A DNA stretch of 11,131 nucleotides from Bryobacterales bacterium (GTDB lineage Bacteria > Acidobacteriota > Terriglobia > Bryobacterales > Bryobacteraceae): positions 8,836-19,966 of the forward strand of contig PMEV01000398.1 of NCBI GenBank assembly GCA_003154855.1. The letters are read 5' to 3'. Position numbers and translations under genes: made by a program. Below are positions 1 to 8,444 of the stretch, one piece after another. Below the pieces are notes generated by a model that was not told the DNA's origin, ran no database searches, and was given only the letters and a program-made list of their open reading frames with translations. Numbering within the stretch: position 1 is the stretch's first letter; the number at the start of each line of letters is the position of its first letter.

Positions 1-3
1 CCC

Positions 4-33
4 CTGACCCCACCACGCGGTGTTCGCTATACT
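4..33 (+). promoter_or_regulatory. Candidate sigma70-type promoter for the lipoprotein/glycosyltransferase operon
   Basis: A TATACT box (28-33, 5 of 6 to the -10 consensus) is preceded, with an 18-base spacer, by CTGACC (4-9, 4 of 6 to TTGACA). Transcription would begin about base 40, only a few bases before the GTG at 43, so the message would be leaderless or nearly so. The call rests on motif match and position only. Confidence 0.5.
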
Positions 34-42
34 GTCAGGTTC

Positions 43-576
43 GTGAAGTATCGCGCCTGTATCGTCATTGTGATGTCCGCGCTTCCGTTTGGCTGCTCGA
101 GGGAGCCCACTGTCTATGCGCCGCCGATTCAGCGGCTGCTGCCGGCGGCGCCCGACAAGATACCCATCGGCCGCTTTGTCAAGATGAACGACTGGAACGT
201 CGACGACTACATCGTGGGCGGGCTGCAGAACCAGACCGAGGGGGACGGCTGGCGTTGGACCCACGAAGCTCCCGAGTTGCGCTTCCTCCTGGACCGCACC
301 GCGGGCTTGAAGTTCGTACTGGATTTGGGTTTGCCCGCGTTCAATTTCCAGCAGACCGGCCCGGTGACCCTCACTTTCTTCATCAACGGAAAGATGCTGG
401 ACAAGGTAAGCTACACCACCCCGGGCGACCGGCGCTATGAAAAGCGCGTCCCAGCCACGCTGCTGAAGACGGGCGAGTTCACGCTGGTCCGCATTCTGGT
501 CGATCCACCCTGGGTATCGCCAAGCGACAAGGCCAAGCTGGGCTTCGTGCTGCACCACGCGGGGTTCACAGAGTGA
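43..576 (+). CDS. Probable exported lipoprotein of unknown function, partner of the downstream glycosyltransferase
   Basis: This 177-residue protein starts at GTG 43, the only early start placed right after the promoter-like box. Its N-terminus has basic residues (K2, R4), a hydrophobic stretch and then ALPFGC with Cys18, which reads as a lipoprotein signal peptide. The lipobox is imperfect: Leu is at -4 and Pro at -3, so simple Sec secretion is an alternative. After a Pro-rich linker (about 22-42), residues 45-177 look like a compact beta-sandwich with alternating strands such as LTFFING (110-116) and a HHAGF end. I recognise no catalytic motif. The stop overlaps the start of the glycosyltransferase gene by 4 bases (GTGA), which implies translational coupling. 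I infer an accessory or carbohydrate-binding role at the envelope for that enzyme. I do not recognise a named family. Confidence 0.75.
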   Translation: MKYRACIVIVMSALPFGCSREPTVYAPPIQRLLPAAPDKIPIGRFVKMNDWNVDDYIVGGLQNQTEGDGWRWTHEAPELRFLLDRTAGLKFVLDLGLPAFNFQQTGPVTLTFFINGKMLDKVSYTTPGDRRYEKRVPATLLKTGEFTLVRILVDPPWVSPSDKAKLGFVLHHAGFTE

Positions 577-2792
577 TGCTGGGCGCATTGGCAGTCCTGT
601 TTGGCGCGGTGTTCACGGTGGCGGTGTGCACGGCGCTGGGAAGACTCCTGCTGGGCGGGCTGCGCCTCCGGTTCCACCGCCAGGAGGAGTTCCTGTTCGC
701 GTTCGTGACCGGCTCGGCCTGCTTGAGCCTGATCGTTTTCGGCCTGGCCAGCGTCCACCTGGTGCACAAGGGCGTGTTCCTTGCGCTCGGCGTGGCCGTG
801 CTGGGCGCCGCCATCCTGCGGGGTCTCCACCGGCCCGCGGGCGAGACGCTGCCGCCGTTACAGCGCTATTGGAAGCTGCTGTTCGGCGCGCTCTTCGCGC
901 TGTTCGCCTACCTCTACTTCTTCAACGCGATGGCTCCCGAGGTCAGCCCCGACGGGAGCAGCTACCATCTGGGCCTGGTTTCCCGCTACCTTCTGGCGCA
1001 CGGCTTCTATCGCGTCACCACGAACATGTACGCCTACCTGTCGCAAGGCACGGAAATGCTTTTCCTGTACGCGTTCGCGTTCGGGCGGCATTCGGCCGCG
1101 GCGCTGGTTCACTTCGCCTTCCTGGCCGCTCTGCCTTTTGCGATGCTGGCCTACGGGCGCCGGTTTGGTTTTCCGCTGGCGGGCGTCGCGGGGGCGCTGC
1201 TCGTGTTCCTCAGCCCGGTGGTGGGCTTTGACGGGAGCGCCGCTTATCTGGATGTGGCGGTGGCCTGCGTGCTGTTCGTGCTCTTCTATTTGCTCCAGAT
1301 CTGGGACCGGGAGCGCACGCCCGCGCTGCTCATTCCCATCGGGTTGCTCGCGGGTTTCGCCTACGCGATGAAGTACACCGCGGTTTTGGCGGTGCCTTAC
1401 GCGCTGGGATTCGTCGCCTGGAAACTCATACGGAAGCGGGAGAAGATGTTGCGCCCGCTGGCTGTGCTGGCGGCCTGCGCGCTGGTGATGATTGTCCCCT
1501 GGGTGGCCAAGAACTGGATCCAGATCGGAAATCCTTGCGCGCCGTTCTTCAACAAGTACTTTCCGAATCCTTACGTACACATCAGCTTCGAGCGCGAGTA
1601 CCGCGAGAGCCTGGCCCACTGGAACGGCGTGACGGACTGGCGGGACATTCCGGTGGAGGCTACCTTGCGGGGCGGAAAGCTGCAAGGCGTGCTCGGCCCG
1701 GTGTTCCTGCTGGCCCCGCTGGCGCTGCTGGCCCTGCGGCGGCGGGAGGGCCGTCAGTTACTGCTGGCGGCAGCCGTCTACGGGCTCGCCTATCCGGCCA
1801 ACATCGGCACGCGCTTCCTGATCCCGTGCCTGCCCTTCCTGGCGCTGGCCATGGGACTGGCGATGGAGAACTGGCGGGGCGTCTTGCCCGCGCTGGTGCT
1901 CTTCCAGGCTCTCACCTGCTGGCCTACCTTCCTGAAGAAATGGTGCGACCCGTACAACATGCGGCTGGAAAAGATCCCGGTGCGTGCCGCGTTGCGCCTG
2001 CAGAGCGAGAACGACTTCCTCAAGGCCCGTCTGTGGGGCTATCCCGCCTCCCGCATGCTGCAGGAACTGCTGCCGCCCGAATCCAAAGTCCTGTGCAATT
2101 CGGCGCCGCCGGAGGCGTACACTTCCCGCGACATTCTGGTCGGATACGAGGGGGCGCTCAACCAGAACCTCAGCGATCTGCTGAGCGTGCCGCTGATCGA
2201 AGACTGGCAGCCCACGCGGCGGCTGACGTTCCACTTTCCGCCGCGGCCGGTGCGCAGGTTGCGCGTGGTGCAGAGCGCCTCGGGCTCGCTCGTGAGCTGG
2301 AGCGTGAACGAGTTGCGCATCTTCGCCGGGGACACCGAGTTGGCGCGCGAGCCGCAGTGGCGCCTCACCGCGCACCCCAATCCCTGGGAAGTCCAGATGG
2401 CCTTCGACAACAACCCGATCACGCGCTGGCGCAGTTGGGAGCCGCTGTTTCCGGGGATGTACATCCAAGTGGATTTCGGCCGCCTGGAGAAGGCCGATCG
2501 GGTGGTCATCGACACCACGCCGGACCAGAGACAGGTGCGGCTCCGGCTGGAAGGCCAGACCCGGTCCGACGCTCCCTGGGAGCGGCTCGCCGAGTCGCCC
2601 GCGGAGACGCGGCTCCCGACACCACCCAACCTGCGGCATCTCGCCACGTCCGAAATCAAGTGGCAGGGGATTGAATACCTGCTCGCCAGTCCCAGCGATT
2701 TCTGGGACAAGGATATCCGCAACAACCCCAGAGATTGGGGACTGACTCCCGTCGCCGAGAAGAACGACTACCGGCTATACCGGATCGACTGA
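573..2792 (+). CDS. GT-C-type membrane glycosyltransferase with C-terminal discoidin-like region
   Basis: The 739-residue protein has many hydrophobic helices over about residues 1-450, then a soluble C-terminal part. Two acidic loops fit GT-C enzymes (the ArnT/PMT/GT39-like fold that uses polyprenyl-phosphate sugars): PEVSPDGSSYH with D127 after the second or third helix, and GFDGSAAYLD with D220 and D227. The AYAMKYTA segment (263-270) and the basic loop KLIRKREK (284-291) support a multi-pass transferase. Residues about 555-665 resemble an F5/8 type C (discoidin) carbohydrate-binding domain: WSVNELRIF (576-584), AFDNNPITRWRSW (610-622) and MYIQVDFG (629-636). The likely role is adding a sugar from a lipid carrier to an envelope acceptor on the outer face of the membrane, with the tail binding glycan. 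Sugar and acceptor cannot be read from sequence. GTG 573 gives a 4-base overlap; ATG 576 (TGATG) is equally plausible and removes one residue. Confidence 0.85.
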   Translation: MMLGALAVLFGAVFTVAVCTALGRLLLGGLRLRFHRQEEFLFAFVTGSACLSLIVFGLASVHLVHKGVFLALGVAVLGAAILRGLHRPAGETLPPLQRYWKLLFGALFALFAYLYFFNAMAPEVSPDGSSYHLGLVSRYLLAHGFYRVTTNMYAYLSQGTEMLFLYAFAFGRHSAAALVHFAFLAALPFAMLAYGRRFGFPLAGVAGALLVFLSPVVGFDGSAAYLDVAVACVLFVLFYLLQIWDRERTPALLIPIGLLAGFAYAMKYTAVLAVPYALGFVAWKLIRKREKMLRPLAVLAACALVMIVPWVAKNWIQIGNPCAPFFNKYFPNPYVHISFEREYRESLAHWNGVTDWRDIPVEATLRGGKLQGVLGPVFLLAPLALLALRRREGRQLLLAAAVYGLAYPANIGTRFLIPCLPFLALAMGLAMENWRGVLPALVLFQALTCWPTFLKKWCDPYNMRLEKIPVRAALRLQSENDFLKARLWGYPASRMLQELLPPESKVLCNSAPPEAYTSRDILVGYEGALNQNLSDLLSVPLIEDWQPTRRLTFHFPPRPVRRLRVVQSASGSLVSWSVNELRIFAGDTELAREPQWRLTAHPNPWEVQMAFDNNPITRWRSWEPLFPGMYIQVDFGRLEKADRVVIDTTPDQRQVRLRLEGQTRSDAPWERLAESPAETRLPTPPNLRHLATSEIKWQGIEYLLASPSDFWDKDIRNNPRDWGLTPVAEKNDYRLYRID

Positions 2793-2797
2793 GGTGG
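2791..2797 (+). promoter_or_regulatory. Ribosome binding site deciding the sugar-kinase start
   Basis: GAGGTGG lies 4 bases before GTG 2802 and shares its first two bases with the TGA stop of the glycosyltransferase gene. It supports GTG 2802 as the start and suggests ribosomes finishing the upstream gene can reinitiate here. Confidence 0.6.
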
Positions 2798-2801
2798 GGC
2801 G

Positions 2802-3749
2802 GTGAGTGAGCCACGTTTCTTTCTGGGAGTGGATGGCGGCCAATCCTCAACCAGCGCGCTGATCGGGGATGAGAGCGGATGCATCCTGGGCGCGGGCGAG
2901 GGCGGCCCATCGAATCACGCCGGCGCAGAAGGGGGCCGCGAGAAGTTCGTGGCGGCCATCCAAAGCTGCGTAGCGGCGGCCTGCCAGCCAGCCGGCCTGG
3001 ATCAGGCGGCACTCCGCTTCGAGGCCGCCTGCCTGGGTTTCAGCGGCGGTCCGGCGGACAAAGAGCCGATCCTCAGGCAGCTTTTGAGAACCGCCCGCCT
3101 GATGGTGACCAGCGACGCGTTCATCGCGCTCTCGGGCGCCACAGCGGGAGGTCCGGGCATCGTCGCCATCGCCGGCACCGGCTCGATCGCCTTCGGACGG
3201 AATGCCGCGGGCCGCACCGCGCGCGCCGGCGGCTGGGGCTACCTGTTCGGCGACGAGGGCGGGGCGTTCTCCATCGTGCGCCAGGCGCTGCGCGCGGCAT
3301 TGCGCCACGAGGAAGGCTGGGGAGCGCCGACCGAGTTGCGCCCGGCACTGCTCGAGGCCACTGGCGCCGCCTCCGCCAACGACCTGCTGCACCGCCTCTA
3401 CACCGCCGAATTCACGCGTCAACGGATCGCCTCCTACGCCAAGCTGGTGGATGAAGTGGCGCGCCAAGGCGATCGCGCGGCACTGGAGATTCTCCACGAG
3501 GCCGCACACCAACTGGTAGCGATCACCCTCGCCGTTCGCGGCCAGTTGTTCCGGCCGGGCGCGCCGGTGCGGGCCAGCTACGTCGGCGGCGTGTTCCGCA
3601 GCGCGATCCTGCTCGAGGAGTACCGCCGGCTTCTGGGCATCCAGAGCGCGCCTCCCATCTACGGACCCGCGGCCGGGGCTCTGCTGGAGGCTTACCGCTC
3701 CGCCGGCCTGGCGCCGGAGCTGAGCGACCTGCCCGCGTTCAAAACCTGA
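2802..3749 (+). CDS. BadF/BadG/BcrA/BcrD-family sugar kinase, probably N-acetylglucosamine kinase
   Basis: This 315-residue cytoplasmic protein belongs to the ASKHA (actin-like/hexokinase) superfamily. Phosphate-1 motif: FFLGVDGGQSSTSAL (6-20). A TSDAFIAL segment carries D105, the likely catalytic aspartate by analogy with NAGK. Phosphate-2 motif: IAGTGSIAFGR (123-133). Then come GGWGYLFGDEGGAFSI (143-158), typical of GlcNAc kinases, and an adenosine-side YVGGVF (260-265). The length matches bacterial NagK-like proteins. The expected reaction is GlcNAc + ATP to GlcNAc-6-phosphate, feeding amino-sugar salvage. Other hexosamine or glucosamine kinases in the family cannot be excluded. BadF-type activators of 2-hydroxyacyl-CoA dehydratases or benzoyl-CoA reductase are less likely because no cysteine cluster for an iron-sulfur centre is visible. 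It follows the glycosyltransferase by 9 bases and is probably co-transcribed with it. Confidence 0.88.
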   Translation: MSEPRFFLGVDGGQSSTSALIGDESGCILGAGEGGPSNHAGAEGGREKFVAAIQSCVAAACQPAGLDQAALRFEAACLGFSGGPADKEPILRQLLRTARLMVTSDAFIALSGATAGGPGIVAIAGTGSIAFGRNAAGRTARAGGWGYLFGDEGGAFSIVRQALRAALRHEEGWGAPTELRPALLEATGAASANDLLHRLYTAEFTRQRIASYAKLVDEVARQGDRAALEILHEAAHQLVAITLAVRGQLFRPGAPVRASYVGGVFRSAILLEEYRRLLGIQSAPPIYGPAAGALLEAYRSAGLAPELSDLPAFKT

Positions 3750-3761
3750 GACGGCCGGCAA

Positions 3762-3770
3762 TGCTACGAT
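3762..3770 (+). promoter_or_regulatory. Candidate extended -10 promoter for pgk
   Basis: TGCTACGAT matches the extended -10 pattern TGnTAnnAT and sits in the 52-base gap between the kinase stop and the pgk start. Transcription would begin near 3777, leaving a leader of about 25 bases that contains the pgk ribosome binding site. No good -35 box is visible, as is common for extended -10 promoters. Confidence 0.45.
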
Positions 3771-3790
3771 CAATATCTACGCCCAATTCC

Positions 3791-3796
3791 AAGAGG
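3791..3796 (+). promoter_or_regulatory. Ribosome binding site fixing the pgk start at ATG 3802
   Basis: AAGAGG ends 5 bases before ATG 3802. A longer reading frame begins at GTG 3796, but that codon shares its first base with this site and so would have no usable spacing. This favours the ATG, which gives the usual M-P-K-L-S-I PGK N-terminus. Confidence 0.7.
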
Positions 3797-3801
3797 TGAT
3801 C

Positions 3802-4965
<1,164 letters not shown>

Positions 4966-4968
<3 letters not shown>

Positions 4969-4999
4969 CGGGGGCGGCACAGAGGGCCGCCAACCGCTA
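4966..4999. terminator. Hairpin between convergent pgk and restriction-modification genes (candidate bidirectional terminator)
   Basis: TAGCGG (4966-4971) pairs with CCGCTA (4994-4999), and GGCGGC (4973-4978) pairs with GCCGCC (4986-4991). A small internal loop (4972 against 4992-4993) separates the stems and the apical loop is 7 bases. The 12 base pairs are mostly G:C. The base of the stem includes the TAG of pgk (4966-4968) and the TAG of the opposite-strand gene (complement of 4997-4999). There is no clear T-tract on either side, so it may act as an end-stabilising or factor-assisted terminator instead of a classical intrinsic one. Confidence 0.6.
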
Positions 5000-7900
5000 C
5001 AAATCGTCGAACAGTTCGCCATTGAGGACCCGGCGGTGCGCGGGTGGCTTGCGGGCTTCATCCCGAACCGGCGGCATTTCGCCGGCGTTGAAGCACTGGC
5101 CCGACACGACCGCTTCGAGGAGCTTCGTCTGTTCGGGGTACCCCGCGACAGTCGCTTCCAGCACCCACAGAAGCTCCAGCAACTCAGTCGTGAATTGGCT
5201 CGGCCAGCGTTCCGGCCGGATCTCGTCGAGCGGCGAGGACTTCTTACCCGCACCTTTCTTCATTCGGTATCTAAGCCACGACTGAACCACCTTGAGGCCC
5301 GAGACCTCGAATTCGAAGACCTCCCGCGAGACGGGCGCAAACCTGCCGCCGCCAACGTTGAGGATGCGGGTTGCGTCGTTGTATTCGAACGACTCGGGGT
5401 ACCCGGCCCGGTCGCCGGGGACGGCCTTGACGCATCTGGCCTCGCCGTTGGGGACGTGGCCGCGTCGCTTGCCTTTGGGAACGAAGCGCTCGCCGTAGGT
5501 GTGGAGCCAGAGCAGTCGCGCACCCGCGTTGCGGACCTTGGCGAACAGGGCCGCGTCCTTCGTGACCGGCACGCGCAGTTCGCGTGTCTCCAGTTCCTTG
5601 AGGTAGCGGACGGTGAAACCCGGCTGCGCGAGCACACCGTAAACGTAGGCCAGGAAGTCCTCGGGTGTCACGCGGAACTTATATGCGTTGCCGAGCAGGT
5701 CGAGCAGGCCCGGAAGGATGTTGGGCTCCGTTGCATCGCCGCTACGGTAGAGGGGGATCGTATCCTTTGCGCCATAGGAACCTCGGAAATGGTGAAGGTC
5801 GGGTATGAAGGCGCTCGAGGTGAGGGCGGGGCCGTTCCCCAGGGGCTGAGTGAACAAACATGCCAGGTATACCTGACGCTCGCTGTGAGAGCGCCAAAGG
5901 TCGGGGCGTGGCCGTGAGATCACCCGTCCGTCGGCAATAATCGCCTGACGGTCAAACGATCGGTAAGCGTACCGAACGACTGGAGGCATTACGGCGTTCT
6001 TTGACAGTTGGGCAATGGGTTTAGAGTCCGGTTCGGCGGTAAGGGTCACCCGGTACGTCCCATGGATCTCACGGTCCCCCGATCCATGGAAGGCCTCTGA
6101 TCTGTCTTTCGCTGAGAGTAAGCCTCGCCACCGTCTCTCAATCGTGTCCAAGTCTGGTGCGATGGGCCATGTTCGTTTGAACTGTACACCCGAATGTTGC
6201 CAGGGCGTCAGGTCCGTGAGCAGCGGCCAATCGAAATACCTGCCCTTGCCTGCGGGGCGGAAGGGGGCTCGCCAATCGGCGGGGCAATTCTGCCATTTGA
6301 CCGATGCGAAGTCGGAAATGGCGTCGAGCGCGGCGAGCTTGGCCTCGCGTGTGCCCTCGATCTGGGTGTAGCGCACTACAGCTGGCTTTGACCTCTTCGC
6401 CCTACTCGCGCGCACAGCCACGGCGATGGCCACGGGCGTCTGAATGGCAAAGACGTTTTCGGTCTTGCGCGTGCCGCGGCCTTCGCCGCCAAGGTCCAGA
6501 ATCCAGATCTCGTCACAAAGGCGGCGCATGTACTCGCGCATTCCGCAAAACGCGTCCCCATCCAGGTAGCTTGACGCGCTGATGAAGCTGACGACACCCG
6601 GTCCGCGTGCGGCCCCCTGTTCGAAGACCTTCCATAGGGCCCAGCGCCAAAAGTAGACATAGAGGTTGTACAGGTTCTTGACGTGGACGCCGTGTCCGGC
6701 CGCGACTGCGGGATCCAAAAAGGCGCGGAGGATCGCGCCAGTGCCTCTACCGTCGTCGCCCCAACGAATCCAGCCGCCTGTCCGCGCCTGGTTATCCCCG
6801 GCAGCGGCTTCGTGGCGGTCGTAGGGCGGGTTGCCCAGGCAGACGATGACTGGAACATTGCACTTCACGTTGAGGGCCTTGGCGTGCTGCTCCGCGATGG
6901 GCTTGAAAAACAGTGGGAACTGTAGAGGCTCCGCGTCGGGGCTTTCGAGCGTATCGGTCAGGTAGATGTGACATCCCTCCGCGGGGAGCACGGCGCCCCT
7001 GCCGCGCAAAGCGCGACTGACGCGGAGCTCGGTCACGGCGTATGGGCCAACCATCAATTCGAAACCGTAGAGGTTCGAGGCGAGCGCCGATGCCTGCCCC
7101 GGGACGGCCCCCGGCCCCTGCTCGGCCTCGACCTTGCCGAGGGCGTGCTCGATCACGCCCAGCAGGTACGTCCCCGTGCCCGCGGCGGGGTCCAGCGTTA
7201 CGACGCCACGATCGGCAAAACCGAGTCGCTTACCGAGACGGTTCACGATTAGGTCGTCAATCAGGCGAACCTGGGCGCGGACTACCTCGATGGGCGTATA
7301 GTAGGCCCCAACGTCCCTCCGCAAGTCGGAGTCGTAGGCGGCGAGGAAGTGTTCGTAGAAGTGAAGCCAGGGGTTTTCGGGACCGGTCAGCGAGGCCGGA
7401 GACGCCTCGCCGATGACGCGCAGCAGCAGGTTTACGGAGGCTGAGATCTCGGCCTGGGCGCCTGGTTCGGTGAACACCTGGAGCGCACGAGAAAGGAGGG
7501 CATGTTGCGCGGCGAGGGCGGCTTCGGCGCCAGGAAGCGTGAGCGGGTCGGCTCCTTCGCTACGCCCCAGCAACAGCGCGAAGGTGACGGTCTGAGCGTA
7601 GCCGTCGGCGAATCGCTCGTCGGGGGCGTCGGGAAACAGCAATTGCCGCCATTCCTTGGCCAGTTGGACGAGCGGCGAATTGGGATCCCGAAGCGCCTCG
7701 GTTACGTCATCCCGCAACATGCGGCAGAGCGGCGCCAACAACGCGGCGAAGCCCTCCAGGTCGAGCCTGCCCTTGCGGTCCGTCGGTATGAGAGGCTGCC
7801 ACGACAAATATTCCCGCAAAAGGCGTTCGATGGCATAAGTATCCTCGGGGGTCACGGCCCTCTTGCCATCCACGGAAATGTCGCCGGAGAGCCGTGCCAG

Positions 7901-8341
7901 GGCCACGCGTTCGCCGCTGCGATACAGCGCCCATTCGTTTCCGTCGGTGTAGAGGATGTTGGGGATGGCCGAGAAGCGCTTCCACTGATCGCGGTTATGG
8001 CCGGAGAAGCGCTCGACGTTTGCGCCAACGCCAGGAGCCTTGAGCTCCACGTAACCGGCCAGCAGTTTGTTGAGATGGACGGCGTAGTCCGGACGACCGA
8101 GGCGGCCGGGCAAGTGCGTTTCACCCGTGCAGACGACATTCCAGCCCAACACGCGGGCGGCGCCAGCCATCAGATTCTCGAAAGGCGCCCGCAACTGGTC
8201 TTCCGGCTCGCCATGGCTGAGTTGGCTCATTTTGGCTTTGACGGATTCGGCGAAGGACTGAAGGCTTTCCTCGATTGTCATTCCCTCGATTATGTCAGGA
8301 TCGCGTTGCCCACGCGCGGCCTTAAGTGCCAATAGGTCCAT
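4997..8341 (-). CDS. Fused restriction-modification enzyme, Type ISP/IIG-like, without a helicase domain
   Basis: The product is 1114 residues from ATG 8341. Residues 45-105 hold a PD-(D/E)XK nuclease signature: RPDYAV with D85, then YVELKAPG with E99 and K101. Residues about 340-580 form an N6-adenine methyltransferase: DVGAYYTP (343-350), DPAAGTGTYLL (384-394, AdoMet motif I) and GNPPYDRHE (503-511, catalytic NPPY). Residues about 690-1114 resemble the Type ISP C-terminal, target-recognition region. It should methylate adenine in its recognition site and cut unmodified DNA. No Walker A motif is visible between nuclease and methyltransferase, unlike ATP-driven LlaBIII-type enzymes of about 1580 residues, so it resembles a Type IIG layout. 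The frame stays open upstream to 8551, but that stretch runs across the opposite-strand gene at 8445 and is low in domain character. ATG 8281 (1094 residues) is the main alternative start. Lower G+C in the recognition region suggests acquisition by transfer. Confidence 0.85.
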   Translation of the reverse strand: MDLLALKAARGQRDPDIIEGMTIEESLQSFAESVKAKMSQLSHGEPEDQLRAPFENLMAGAARVLGWNVVCTGETHLPGRLGRPDYAVHLNKLLAGYVELKAPGVGANVERFSGHNRDQWKRFSAIPNILYTDGNEWALYRSGERVALARLSGDISVDGKRAVTPEDTYAIERLLREYLSWQPLIPTDRKGRLDLEGFAALLAPLCRMLRDDVTEALRDPNSPLVQLAKEWRQLLFPDAPDERFADGYAQTVTFALLLGRSEGADPLTLPGAEAALAAQHALLSRALQVFTEPGAQAEISASVNLLLRVIGEASPASLTGPENPWLHFYEHFLAAYDSDLRRDVGAYYTPIEVVRAQVRLIDDLIVNRLGKRLGFADRGVVTLDPAAGTGTYLLGVIEHALGKVEAEQGPGAVPGQASALASNLYGFELMVGPYAVTELRVSRALRGRGAVLPAEGCHIYLTDTLESPDAEPLQFPLFFKPIAEQHAKALNVKCNVPVIVCLGNPPYDRHEAAAGDNQARTGGWIRWGDDGRGTGAILRAFLDPAVAAGHGVHVKNLYNLYVYFWRWALWKVFEQGAARGPGVVSFISASSYLDGDAFCGMREYMRRLCDEIWILDLGGEGRGTRKTENVFAIQTPVAIAVAVRASRAKRSKPAVVRYTQIEGTREAKLAALDAISDFASVKWQNCPADWRAPFRPAGKGRYFDWPLLTDLTPWQHSGVQFKRTWPIAPDLDTIERRWRGLLSAKDRSEAFHGSGDREIHGTYRVTLTAEPDSKPIAQLSKNAVMPPVVRYAYRSFDRQAIIADGRVISRPRPDLWRSHSERQVYLACLFTQPLGNGPALTSSAFIPDLHHFRGSYGAKDTIPLYRSGDATEPNILPGLLDLLGNAYKFRVTPEDFLAYVYGVLAQPGFTVRYLKELETRELRVPVTKDAALFAKVRNAGARLLWLHTYGERFVPKGKRRGHVPNGEARCVKAVPGDRAGYPESFEYNDATRILNVGGGRFAPVSREVFEFEVSGLKVVQSWLRYRMKKGAGKKSSPLDEIRPERWPSQFTTELLELLWVLEATVAGYPEQTKLLEAVVSGQCFNAGEMPPVRDEARKPPAHRRVLNGELFDDL

Positions 8342-8361
8342 GGGTGTCCAACAACTGGCGC

Positions 8362-8378
8362 CCCCGCGGAGGGCGGGG
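8362..8378. other. GC-rich hairpin in the divergent gap upstream of the restriction-modification gene
   Basis: CCCCGC (8362-8367) pairs with GCGGGG (8373-8378) around the 5-base loop GGAGG (CCTCC on the - strand). In the leftward transcript it would sit about 20 bases before ATG 8341, where no Shine-Dalgarno sequence is visible. It could affect translation of that gene or stop leftward transcription, or be a by-product of high G+C. The rest of the 8342-8444 gap shows nothing clear on the - strand. Confidence 0.3.
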
Positions 8379-8427
8379 TCCGACGCGCCTGCCAGGCACT
8401 GCCCGCCAGCCGGCCCCTGTGGTTTTG

Positions 8428-8436
8428 TGGTACATT
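8428..8436 (+). promoter_or_regulatory. Candidate extended -10 promoter for the 69-residue HTH-like gene
   Basis: TGGTACATT fits TGnTAnnnT. It ends 8 bases before ATG 8445, so the transcript would begin at or very near the start codon. No -35 box is convincing, and no spaced ribosome binding site lies between the box and the ATG. Confidence 0.4.
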
Positions 8437-8444
8437 CCTTGGGA

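Noticed and set aside
11..27. 17-base stretch resembling bases 553-569 (15 of 17 identical, CACCACGCGG core)
   Set aside because: I considered a tail of an upstream paralogue of the lipoprotein, but the matching frame has an in-frame TGA at 5-7 and similarity ends at once on both sides, so chance is the simpler reading.
1535..2674. 379-residue frame on the + strand inside the glycosyltransferase gene
   Set aside because: It overlaps the coherent membrane and discoidin-like coding frame and is an Arg/Ala/Gly-rich shadow.
2847..3773. 308-residue frame on the - strand opposite the sugar kinase
   Set aside because: The + strand product carries a full set of kinase motifs, while this frame is low-complexity and Arg/Gln/Ala-rich, typical of a shadow.
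3796..3801. GTG start for pgk six bases upstream of ATG 3802
   Set aside because: It overlaps the ribosome binding site and adds two residues not expected in the family.
5036..5917. 293-residue open frame on the + strand inside the restriction-modification gene
   Set aside because: It is antisense to conserved domain sequence, has no recognisable motifs and no start signals; high G+C creates such shadow frames.
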